The notes beneath the pieces are model-generated. The model was not told the DNA's origin and searched no databases. It was given only the letters and a program-made list of their open reading frames with translations. A DNA stretch of 9,601 nucleotides from DATDAH01 sp036525535 (GTDB lineage: Bacteria; Actinomycetota; Acidimicrobiia; Acidimicrobiales; DATDAH01), in NCBI GenBank assembly GCA_036525535.1, contig DATDAH010000275.1, positions 1 to 9,601 on the forward strand, in the 5' to 3' direction. A program made the translations under genes and the position numbers. Below are positions 1 to 5,945 of this stretch, piece after piece; the first letter of the stretch is position 1; each line of letters opens with the position of its first letter.

Positions 1-705
1 CAGGTCTGGAGCTCGATCTTCCGACCCGGCTCGATCTTCCGGAAGGGCTACACGGACAGCCCCCGGAACCGGTCCTACGTCATCATGAACAGCGTCCTGT
101 ACCACCTCCACCCGGTGAAGGTGAAGCGGCACGCGGTCAAGGTCAGCTACACGCTCTGCCTCGGTGGGCTGAGCTTCTTCCTCTTCATCCTGCTGACCGT
201 GACCGGCATCTTCCTGATGTTCTTCTACCGCCCGACCGCGACCCAGGCCTGGGACGACATCCAGGCCCTGCACACCTCGGTGGCCTTCGGCCTCCTGGTG
301 CGGAACATGCACCGGTGGGCCGCGCACCTGATGGTGATCTCGGTCTTCCTCCACATGGCCCGGGTCTTCTACCACGGCGCCTACAAGCCACCCCGGGAGT
401 TCAACTGGGTCATCGGCGTGGTCCTGCTGCTGCTGACCCTGCTCTTGAGCTTCACCGGCTACCTCCTGCCCTGGGACCAGTTGGCGCTCTGGGCCGTGAC
501 GGTCGGGTCGAACATGGGTGGGTTCGCCCCGGTGTTCGGGTCGCAGGTGAAGTTCGCCCTTCTCGGTGGGGCCGAGATCGGTTCGGAGACGTTGCTGCGG
601 TGGTACGTGCTGCATGTGCTGTTCCTGCCCTTCGTGATCGTCATCTTCATGGCCGTGCACTTCTGGCGGGTCCGTAAAGACGGCGGCATCAGCGGGCCTC
701 TGTAG
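1..705 (+). CDS. petB: Cytochrome b, N-terminal (b6-type) subunit of the bc complex, 5' partial
   Basis: Heme-b subunit of a quinol:cytochrome c reductase in the cytoplasmic membrane. The frame is open from base 1 with no ATG, GTG, TTG or CTG before the ATG at 85. The upstream residues (SIFRKGY...PRNRSY) read like the family's N-terminus, so the true start lies outside the window. Numbering from Met at 85, the four heme ligands are H76 and H90 (HRW...FLHM) and H177 and H192 (VLH...AVHF). C25 in YTLCLGG matches the cytochrome b6 cysteine that holds heme c_i. The chain has four hydrophobic segments, the KPPREFNW loop, GYLLPWDQ, and the b6-style ending GGISGPL, then stops. The C-terminal half of cytochrome b is a separate gene 15 bases downstream. 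The family call is secure; use of petB rather than qcrB is a naming choice based on b6 likeness. Confidence 0.95.
   Translation, partial: QVWSSIFRPGSIFRKGYTDSPRNRSYVIMNSVLYHLHPVKVKRHAVKVSYTLCLGGLSFFLFILLTVTGIFLMFFYRPTATQAWDDIQALHTSVAFGLLVRNMHRWAAHLMVISVFLHMARVFYHGAYKPPREFNWVIGVVLLLLTLLLSFTGYLLPWDQLALWAVTVGSNMGGFAPVFGSQVKFALLGGAEIGSETLLRWYVLHVLFLPFVIVIFMAVHFWRVRKDGGISGPL
11..41 (+). repeat. Perfect 13-bp direct repeat, 18-bp period, inside petB
   Basis: GCTCGATCTTCCG occurs at 11-23 and again at 29-41. The 18-base period is six codons, so the protein reads SSIFRP then GSIFRK. It lies in the N-terminal segment ahead of the first membrane helix. It looks like a small tandem duplication kept in frame; no function is evident. 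Confidence 0.7.
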
Positions 706-720
706 GAGCGACTGACACTC

Positions 721-1479
721 ATGGTCGAGATCCCCGAACACCTCCGTAAGCGGGCCGAAGAGGCCCGAGCCAAGGCCGAGGCCGCCCGTGGCGGCGGCGA
801 CGGTGGCACCGACGCGGGCGATGCAGGTGGCGCCGACAGCGGCATACCGTCCGAGCTGCTCGAGCGGTCGAAGGCGGCGCGGGCCCGGGCCGCGGGTGGC
901 GACGCCGACACGGCACCGGCCGCGTCCGGGGGCGGCACGGCCGTGGCCACGGCGCCGGCCGCCGCCACGCCCACAGGCCCTGGTGGCCACACCCAGCGCC
1001 TGCTGACCGTGGTCAAGGCCGGCTCCATCCAGGACGTGAAGGCCACGCCCGTGGACAAGGTCCACGTCTGGCCGCACCTGCTGCTGATCGAGTTCGTGGC
1101 CGCCCTCGGGATCACCGCCTTCCTGCTGTTCTTCTCCATCTTCGTCAACGCCCCGCTGCTGGAGCTGGCCAACCCCAACCGGACGCCGAACCCCTCCAAA
1201 GCGCCGTGGTACTTCCTCGGCCTCCAGGAGCTGCTGACGATGTTCCACCCCATGGTCGCCGGGGTGACCATCCCGACCATCGGCTTGATCGGCTACGCGA
1301 TGGTCCCGTACATCGACAAGAACCCGAGCACCAAGCCCGAGGACCGCAAGTTCGCCATCTCCCTGTTCACCGTGCAGCTCATGTTCTGGGCCGTGCTGGT
1401 GATCATCGGGTCGTTCTTCCGAGGCCCCGGCCAGAACTTCGTCTTCCCCTGGAACGAAGGGATCTTCTTCGACCTGTAG
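721..1479 (+). CDS. petD: Cytochrome b, C-terminal (subunit IV-like) protein with long N-terminal extension
   Basis: C-terminal half of cytochrome b, which completes the quinol-oxidation (Qo) site with the upstream b6-like subunit. The protein has 252 residues. Residues about 1-95 form a low-complexity Ala/Gly/charged extension not found in typical 160-residue subunit IV. It contains a degenerate 16-residue repeat (I4-A19 and I42-A57, pattern IPxxLxxRxxxARAxA). The conserved core follows: a hydrophobic helix at about 117-142, the Qo loop with APWY at 161-164 in SKAPWYFLGLQELL, and helices at about 180-197 and 212-232. The usual Glu of PEWY is Pro here. The start is ATG with TAGGAG at 703-708, which also contains the petB stop; spacing is 12 bases, a little long. 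By topology the extension should be cytoplasmic. The family call is firm; the role of the extension is unknown. Confidence 0.93.
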   Translation: MVEIPEHLRKRAEEARAKAEAARGGGDGGTDAGDAGGADSGIPSELLERSKAARARAAGGDADTAPAASGGGTAVATAPAAATPTGPGGHTQRLLTVVKAGSIQDVKATPVDKVHVWPHLLLIEFVAALGITAFLLFFSIFVNAPLLELANPNRTPNPSKAPWYFLGLQELLTMFHPMVAGVTIPTIGLIGYAMVPYIDKNPSTKPEDRKFAISLFTVQLMFWAVLVIIGSFFRGPGQNFVFPWNEGIFFDL

Positions 1480-1488
1480 GTCACGCCC

Positions 1489-2343
1489 ATGAGCACCGGA
1501 ACGATCCTCCTCATCGTCATCCCTCTGCTGGTCGTGCTGGCGGGCGTCCTCCTGGCCGGCGCGGCGCGCCGCCGGGAGACCGGCGACGCCGTCGGTGGCC
1601 TCAGCCGCGAGACCCGCAAGCGGGACCAGGGCGTCGCCCTGGACGCCGACCTCGAGCCCACGGGCCGGGACGTCGAGCGTGAGGCCAAGCTGGCCCGGTC
1701 CGGGAAGCTGGTCCCGGTCGACCCCGCCCCCCTCGAGCCCTACACCCCGCCCGACGCCGAGACCCTCGGGGTCACCCGGCGCCAGTTCCTCAACCGGGCC
1801 ATCCTCGGCTTCACCGGCTTCTCGTTGGCCGCCTTCGGCGGGGCCGTCCTGGCGTTCATCTGGCCCAACGCCCAGGGCGGATTCGGCTCCAAGATCCGGA
1901 TCGGCAACATCGACGACGTGAAGGCCAGCATCGTCGAGGGCAACGGCTTCTTCTACGTGCCCGAGGGGCGCATGTGGATCACCGAGTACCCCAGCGACGC
2001 CCTGGAGAAGGCCGCGCAGGTCTACTCACCCGCCGAGCTCACGGGCATGGAGGCCGGCGTGAACACGCTGTTCCAGACCTGCCCCCACCTGGGCTGTCGG
2101 GTGCCGAACTGTGACAGCTCGCAGTGGTTCGAGTGCCCGTGCCACGGCTCCCGGTACAACAGGGTGGGCGAGAAGCGGGGCGGGCCGGCCCCCCGGGGCA
2201 TGGACCGCTTCCCGGCGACGGTCTCGGGCGGTGTGCTCGAAGTCGACACCGGCATCCGCATCCAGGGCCCGCCCATCGGCACCAACACCACCGGCCAGGA
2301 GCCGGAGGGCCCCAGCTGCCTCGGGGGTTCGACGCACGAATGA
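1489..2343 (+). CDS. qcrA: Rieske [2Fe-2S] protein of the bc complex, two-helix form
   Basis: Iron-sulfur subunit that takes the first electron from quinol at the Qo site and passes it to cytochrome c. The protein has 284 residues. The cluster-binding motifs are CPHLGC (C198, H200, C203) and CPCHGS (C216, C218, H219). C198, H200, C216 and H219 would be the ligands and C203-C218 the disulfide. Two hydrophobic segments precede the Rieske fold: residues 5-25, followed by RRR, and about 104-126, preceded by the twin-arginine motif TRRQFLNR (96-103). A charged linker of about 70 residues joins them and should be cytoplasmic. Characterised actinobacterial QcrA has three helices, so one is missing here. 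C208 is an extra cysteine between the motifs. The start ATG follows the petD stop by nine bases with only a weak AGG ahead, so translation is probably coupled. Confidence 0.95.
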   Translation: MSTGTILLIVIPLLVVLAGVLLAGAARRRETGDAVGGLSRETRKRDQGVALDADLEPTGRDVEREAKLARSGKLVPVDPAPLEPYTPPDAETLGVTRRQFLNRAILGFTGFSLAAFGGAVLAFIWPNAQGGFGSKIRIGNIDDVKASIVEGNGFFYVPEGRMWITEYPSDALEKAAQVYSPAELTGMEAGVNTLFQTCPHLGCRVPNCDSSQWFECPCHGSRYNRVGEKRGGPAPRGMDRFPATVSGGVLEVDTGIRIQGPPIGTNTTGQEPEGPSCLGGSTHE

Positions 2344-3392
2344 GCGTTCTCGCGGGGGCCGTCCTGGCCTCGACCGTCTCCAGCGTGGGCTACGTCATCG
2401 TCGTCCTGACGCTGATCGCGTTCGCCGTCGCCGTCTTCATCAACATCCGCCGGGCCCGGGCCGAGACCGGCTCGGAGCTGGAGCTGGCGCCCAACCGGGT
2501 ACCGCACCACCCCGACGAGATCCTCGAGGGCCCGGTGCTCAACCGGAACCTGGCTTTCGGCCTCGGGGCCATCGTCATCATCTCGATCGGCCTGCCCGTC
2601 TACTGGTTGGGTGAGCCCGCCCGCAACGAGGGCGCCCAGGCCACCTTCGACCGCGTGGCCGCGGAACGGGGCGCCGAGCAGTTCGCGGTGACCGCCGAGG
2701 GCGGTCTCAACTGCGCGGGCTGCCACGGCGGCATGGACGCCCCCGGCGGCGTGGCCCCCTACACGATCAACGACGCCAACGGCGAGTTCGTGGCCAGCGT
2801 CGAGTGGCAGGCCCCGGCCCTCAACACCGTCCTCCTGCGCTTCGACGAAGAAGAGCTCTACGACATCCTCGTCTACGGCCGTCCCTTCTCGCCCATGCCG
2901 GCGTGGGGCATCGAGGGCGGTGGCGCCCTGAACGATCAGCAGATCGGGAACCTGATCGCCTACCTCAAGACGATCCAGATAACGCCCGAGGAGGCCCAGG
3001 CGGCGGCGACCGACGCCCTGGCCGACGCCATGGCGAGCGGCCAGTACGAGACCGAAGGCGAGGCCCTGTTCAACCTCGGCCTCTCTGACGGCTTCGCCGG
3101 CGGCGCCTACTCCTGCGGGCGCTGCCACACCCAGGGCTGGTCCTACGGCGAGCCCGAGTCCGACGGCAACGGGGCGCTCGGCCCCAACCTGACCGCCGTT
3201 CGGAGCCAGTTCCCGGGCGGGGCCGCGGGCTTCCAGGAGCAGGTCGACTTCGTGACCGAGGGCTCGGTCAAGGGGGTCCTCTACGGCGCCCACGGGCAGG
3301 GCACGGGGCGGATGCCGGGCTTCGACGACATGCTGACCGACGAGCAGATCCAGGCCATCGTGGAGTACGAGAGGAACCTCGGCGATGACTGA
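2340..3392 (+). CDS. Diheme cytochrome c subunit of the bc complex, N-terminally anchored
   Basis: Electron acceptor from the Rieske protein, with the heme domains outside the cytoplasmic membrane. The protein has 350 residues. Two hydrophobic helices come first (about 16-36 and 72-92), separated by a charged loop. Two class I-like cytochrome c domains follow. Heme 1 is CAGCH (C125, C128, H129) with likely axial M186 in FSPMPAWG. Heme 2 is CGRCH (C259, C262, H263) with likely axial M325 in GRMPGF. Each domain ends in a typical helix (IGNLIAYLK and IQAIVEYERNL). The frame is open further upstream to 2124, but that part lies inside the Rieske gene. The ATG at 2340 overlaps the Rieske stop as ATGA and opens directly into the first helix region, so I place the start there. 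Actinobacterial QcrC normally carries its anchor at the C-terminus; this one has the reverse layout. Confidence 0.92.
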   Translation: MSVLAGAVLASTVSSVGYVIVVLTLIAFAVAVFINIRRARAETGSELELAPNRVPHHPDEILEGPVLNRNLAFGLGAIVIISIGLPVYWLGEPARNEGAQATFDRVAAERGAEQFAVTAEGGLNCAGCHGGMDAPGGVAPYTINDANGEFVASVEWQAPALNTVLLRFDEEELYDILVYGRPFSPMPAWGIEGGGALNDQQIGNLIAYLKTIQITPEEAQAAATDALADAMASGQYETEGEALFNLGLSDGFAGGAYSCGRCHTQGWSYGEPESDGNGALGPNLTAVRSQFPGGAAGFQEQVDFVTEGSVKGVLYGAHGQGTGRMPGFDDMLTDEQIQAIVEYERNLGDD

Positions 3393-4317
3393 TTCGATCG
3401 TGGGCGTCCTGCTGGCCGGGATCTCCTATGACCCCGAGATCCGTGGCGTGCTGGTGGTCACGGTGGCGGCGCTGATCCTGATCGGCTCCGTCTACCTCCT
3501 GCTCAGCACCAACGTCGGGGCCCGCCTCGGCTTCCAGGTGGCGATGGCCGGCCTCTTCGGCTGGCTGATGCTGCTCAGCCTGTTCTGGTGGATCTACGGC
3601 GTGGGGGCCATCGGGACCCTGCCCTCGTGGAGGGTCGAGGAGATCAACGTCGGGGACCTGAGCCAAGCCCAACTCGAGGAGGCCCGTGGCCTCGTGCCCG
3701 AGAACCTGCCCTCGGCCGAAGACATCATCGCCGAGTTCCCCGAGGTGGCCGAAGCGATGGCCGAGGACCCGACGCCCACCCTGAGCGAGATCGCCGCCCT
3801 GCCCGACCTGCCCCCCGAGGTGGAAGAGCAGCTGGCCGGTCTCGAGGGGGGCTGGGACGTGCTGTCCCAGGCCGCGATCGGTGACGCCCAGGCCGCGGCT
3901 GACACCGCCCTGATCAGCGAGGAGACCGGGCTCTACACCTCGGCCAGCGAGTACGTGCTGGTGGACGGGTTCACCCGCGGAGGCAAGGAGCAGCCGGAGA
4001 GCGACAGCCTCTGGGACCGGGTGTCGACCCGGGTGGCCAACGCCTTCACGGTCCTGAACCCACCGAAGTACACGGTGATCCAGGTCCAGACCTCGGAGTC
4101 CACCGCAGTGCCGGAGGGCAACGCCCCCCTGTCGCCCACCCCGGACGAGGACCAGCCCGTCGTGTCGGTGATCATGGTGCGGGACCTCGGGACGCGGCGG
4201 CTGCCGCCTGCGATGCTGACGATCTTGTTCGGCAGCCTGTTCGCCCTCACCTGTGCCCTGCTCCACAGCCGCGACCGCCGGGCGCAGGCCCTCTCGACCG
4301 TCACCGCGGGGGACTGA
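3385..4317 (+). CDS. Unrecognised three-helix membrane protein with acidic ectodomain
   Basis: I do not recognise this 310-residue protein. Hydrophobic segments at about 21-41, 50-72 and 275-294 are clear. The C-terminal tail (HSRDRRAQ) is basic, so by the positive-inside rule residues 73-273 should lie outside the membrane. Residues 84-160 contain 20 Asp/Glu and a single basic residue (R101). The rest of the ectodomain (about 180-270) is mixed and looks folded, with stretches such as YTVIQVQT and VVSVIMVRDLG. There is no CxxCH, no Rieske motif and only one Cys, in helix 3, so a redox cofactor is unlikely. The start ATGACTGA overlaps the cytochrome c stop by eight bases and has GAGAGGAA (3369-3376) ahead. 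The gene ends three bases before nuoA. Position suggests an accessory subunit or assembly factor of complex III or of a III-I assembly; this is inference. Confidence 0.85.
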   Translation: MTDSIVGVLLAGISYDPEIRGVLVVTVAALILIGSVYLLLSTNVGARLGFQVAMAGLFGWLMLLSLFWWIYGVGAIGTLPSWRVEEINVGDLSQAQLEEARGLVPENLPSAEDIIAEFPEVAEAMAEDPTPTLSEIAALPDLPPEVEEQLAGLEGGWDVLSQAAIGDAQAAADTALISEETGLYTSASEYVLVDGFTRGGKEQPESDSLWDRVSTRVANAFTVLNPPKYTVIQVQTSESTAVPEGNAPLSPTPDEDQPVVSVIMVRDLGTRRLPPAMLTILFGSLFALTCALLHSRDRRAQALSTVTAGD

Positions 4318-4320
4318 GCG

Positions 4321-4788
4321 ATGGGCCAGTACCTGCCGGTGCTCGCCCTCGGACTGCTGGCCTTCGTCTTCGCGATCCTCAGCATCCTGGCCTCCCGGCT
4401 CCTCGCGCCCCGGCTGATGACGCCGGCCAAGGAGGCCCCCTACGAGTGCGGGATCGTCCCCAGCCGCGAGCCCCCCCAGCGCTTCCCGGTCAAGTTCTTC
4501 CTGGTGGCGATGATCTTCATCGTGTTCGACATCGAGATCATCTTCTTCATCCCCTGGGCCGTCGTGTACCGGGACCTCGGGGCCTTCGGGTTCTGGTCGA
4601 TGCTGATCTTCGCCTTCCTGGTCTTCGAATCCTTCCTCTACCTGGTCAGCAAGGGCGCGCTGGACTGGGGCCCGGTCAAGCGGGTCGTCCAGGCCCTCGG
4701 TCAGGTCGGGGCCCACCGCACCAGCGACTCGACCATCCGCCGGGTCGGCCTCGAGGGCCGCGAGCCCACCGAGGAGGTGGCGGCCTGA
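4321..4788 (+). CDS. nuoA: NADH-quinone oxidoreductase subunit A
   Basis: Small membrane subunit of complex I (ND3 homologue) lying next to the quinone channel. The protein has 155 residues. Three helices lie at about 4-28, 59-82 and 90-110. The conserved loop KEAPYECG (37-44) carries C43, the counterpart of the ND3 loop cysteine. The signature FDIEIIFFIPWAV (69-81) is complete, with D70 and E72. About 40 residues follow the last helix, longer than the usual 115-135 residue protein; this charged tail (RRVGLEGREPTEEVAA) is presumably cytoplasmic. GGGGGA at 4308-4313 is a plausible ribosome site. The gene starts three bases after the unknown membrane protein and overlaps nuoB by one base. Confidence 0.97.
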   Translation: MGQYLPVLALGLLAFVFAILSILASRLLAPRLMTPAKEAPYECGIVPSREPPQRFPVKFFLVAMIFIVFDIEIIFFIPWAVVYRDLGAFGFWSMLIFAFLVFESFLYLVSKGALDWGPVKRVVQALGQVGAHRTSDSTIRRVGLEGREPTEEVAA

Positions 4789-5393
4789 TGCCCGAGCGCA
4801 AGGAAGACGGCTTGCTGGACAAGGGCCTCGAGGGGCTCAGCCACAACTTCGTGACCGGCACCCTCGAGGAGCTGGTCAAGTGGGCCCGGGCCCGCAGCGT
4901 GATGCCCGCCACCTTCGGGCTGGCCTGTTGTGCCATCGAGATGATGGCCACCGGCGGCGCCCACTACGACCTGGCCCGCTATGGCATGGAGACCTTCCGG
5001 GCCTCCCCGCGCCAGGCCGACCTCATGATCGTGGCCGGGCGGGTCTCCCAGAAGATGGCTCCGGTCCTGCGCCAGATCCACGACCAGATGATGGAGCCCA
5101 AGTGGGTCATCTCCATGGGCGTCTGCGCCTCCAGCGGCGGCATGTTCAACAACTACGCCATCGTCCAGGGCGTCGACCAGGTCGTGCCCGTCGACGTCTA
5201 CGCCCCCGGCTGCCCCCCCGGGCCCCAGACCCTCATGCACGCCATCCTCACCCTCCACGCCAAGATCCGCTCGGGCGAGCTGACCCAGCGCCGGGAAGTG
5301 CGCGGCGGCGGCGCGGAGATCCAGATCAGCCAGGTCGACGGCCAGACCGACACCGGCGCCGTCCGCCTCCTCAAGCCCACCACGAAGGACTAG
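4788..5393 (+). CDS. nuoB: NADH-quinone oxidoreductase subunit B (cluster N2)
   Basis: Peripheral-arm subunit that binds [4Fe-4S] cluster N2, the last iron-sulfur centre before quinone. The protein has 201 residues from the ATG at 4788. The four ligands are the adjacent pair C47-C48 (GLACCAIEM), C113 (GVCASSGG) and C142 (PGCPPGP). The frame is open further upstream to 4446 inside nuoA, but the family start, the TGATG overlap with the nuoA stop, and GAGGAGG at 4771-4777 all point to 4788. The motif after C142 reads GCPPGPQ, whereas the textbook form is GCPPRPE. The C-terminal 35 residues (RREVRGGGAEIQ onward) extend past the core fold. A soluble protein facing the cytoplasm. Confidence 0.97.
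   Translation: MPERKEDGLLDKGLEGLSHNFVTGTLEELVKWARARSVMPATFGLACCAIEMMATGGAHYDLARYGMETFRASPRQADLMIVAGRVSQKMAPVLRQIHDQMMEPKWVISMGVCASSGGMFNNYAIVQGVDQVVPVDVYAPGCPPGPQTLMHAILTLHAKIRSGELTQRREVRGGGAEIQISQVDGQTDTGAVRLLKPTTKD
5385..5389 (+). promoter_or_regulatory. Shine-Dalgarno for the GTG start of nuoC
   Basis: AAGGA lies at the end of nuoB, with 10 bases to the GTG at 5400. There is no ATG in a sensible position in that frame, so this site supports the GTG start. Confidence 0.6.
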
Positions 5394-5399
5394 CCGGCG

Positions 5400-5945
5400 G
5401 TGAGCGACGAGACCGGCGTTCAGGACGCCGAGACGGAGGACGCGGCCCCGGAGCCGGAGCCGGTGGCCGAGAAGCACGGCGTCCCGGTCACCGACTCGCT
5501 GGGCCAGGAGGTGCTGCACCCCTCCCGGGAGCAGTACCGGGACCTGGTCGAGACCCTGCGGGGCGAGGGCTACCTGGTCTGCATCGACCTCACCGCGGTG
5601 GACTACCTGGCCCATCCGCACCGGTCCGTCGTCCCCGGTGTCGTCCCGGAGCGCTTCGAGCTGGTGGTGTCGTTCCTGAGCCACGAGCACAAGGCCCGGA
5701 CCCGCCTGCGCGTCCAGGTCCCGGCCGACGACCCGACCGTGCCCTGCATCGTCGACCTGCACCCCGGGGCCGACGCCCTGGAGCGTGAGGTGTTCGACAT
5801 GTTCGGCATCGTCTTCGAGGGCCATCCCGACCTGACCCGGATCCTGATGCCCGAGGACTGGGACGGCCACCCCCTGCGCAAGGACTACGGCGTCGGGGCC
5901 ATCCCGGTGCAGTTCAAGGGAGCCGGTTCGGAGGAGCGCTCATGA
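5400..5945 (+). CDS. nuoC: NADH-quinone oxidoreductase subunit C
   Basis: The 30-kDa-type subunit of the complex I peripheral arm. It has no cofactor of its own and packs against NuoD and NuoB. The protein has 181 residues. The family signature ALEREVFDMFGIVFEGHPDL (126-145) and its continuation RILMPEDWDGHPLRKDY (147-163) are intact. The core begins around residue 40. The first 25 residues are very acidic and Pro/Ala-rich (ETEDAAPEPEPVAEK), as is common in actinobacterial NuoC. The start is GTG at 5400, supported by the ribosome site at 5385-5389. The stop overlaps the nuoD start as ATGA. NuoC and NuoD are separate here, unlike the fused NuoCD of E. coli. Confidence 0.96.
   Translation: MSDETGVQDAETEDAAPEPEPVAEKHGVPVTDSLGQEVLHPSREQYRDLVETLRGEGYLVCIDLTAVDYLAHPHRSVVPGVVPERFELVVSFLSHEHKARTRLRVQVPADDPTVPCIVDLHPGADALEREVFDMFGIVFEGHPDLTRILMPEDWDGHPLRKDYGVGAIPVQFKGAGSEERS

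Noticed and set aside
423..446. CTG-rich run in petB
   Set aside because: Codes for a leucine-rich membrane helix (VLLLLTLLL); ordinary codon use in a high-G+C genome, not a functional repeat.
2124..2339. Upstream extension of the cytochrome c frame
   Set aside because: Lies wholly inside the Rieske gene, reads as Pro/Arg/Gly-rich shadow, and the ATGA at 2340 is a natural coupled start.
2022..3293. 423-codon open frame on the - strand opposite Rieske and cytochrome c
   Set aside because: Shadow of two genes with intact cofactor motifs; no recognisable product.
3268..4716. 482-codon open frame on the - strand opposite the unknown membrane protein and nuoA
   Set aside because: It is low-complexity and hydrophilic with no motif, and the + strand frames have helices, ribosome sites and operon overlaps. 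The + strand reading at 3385-4317 is clearly the gene.
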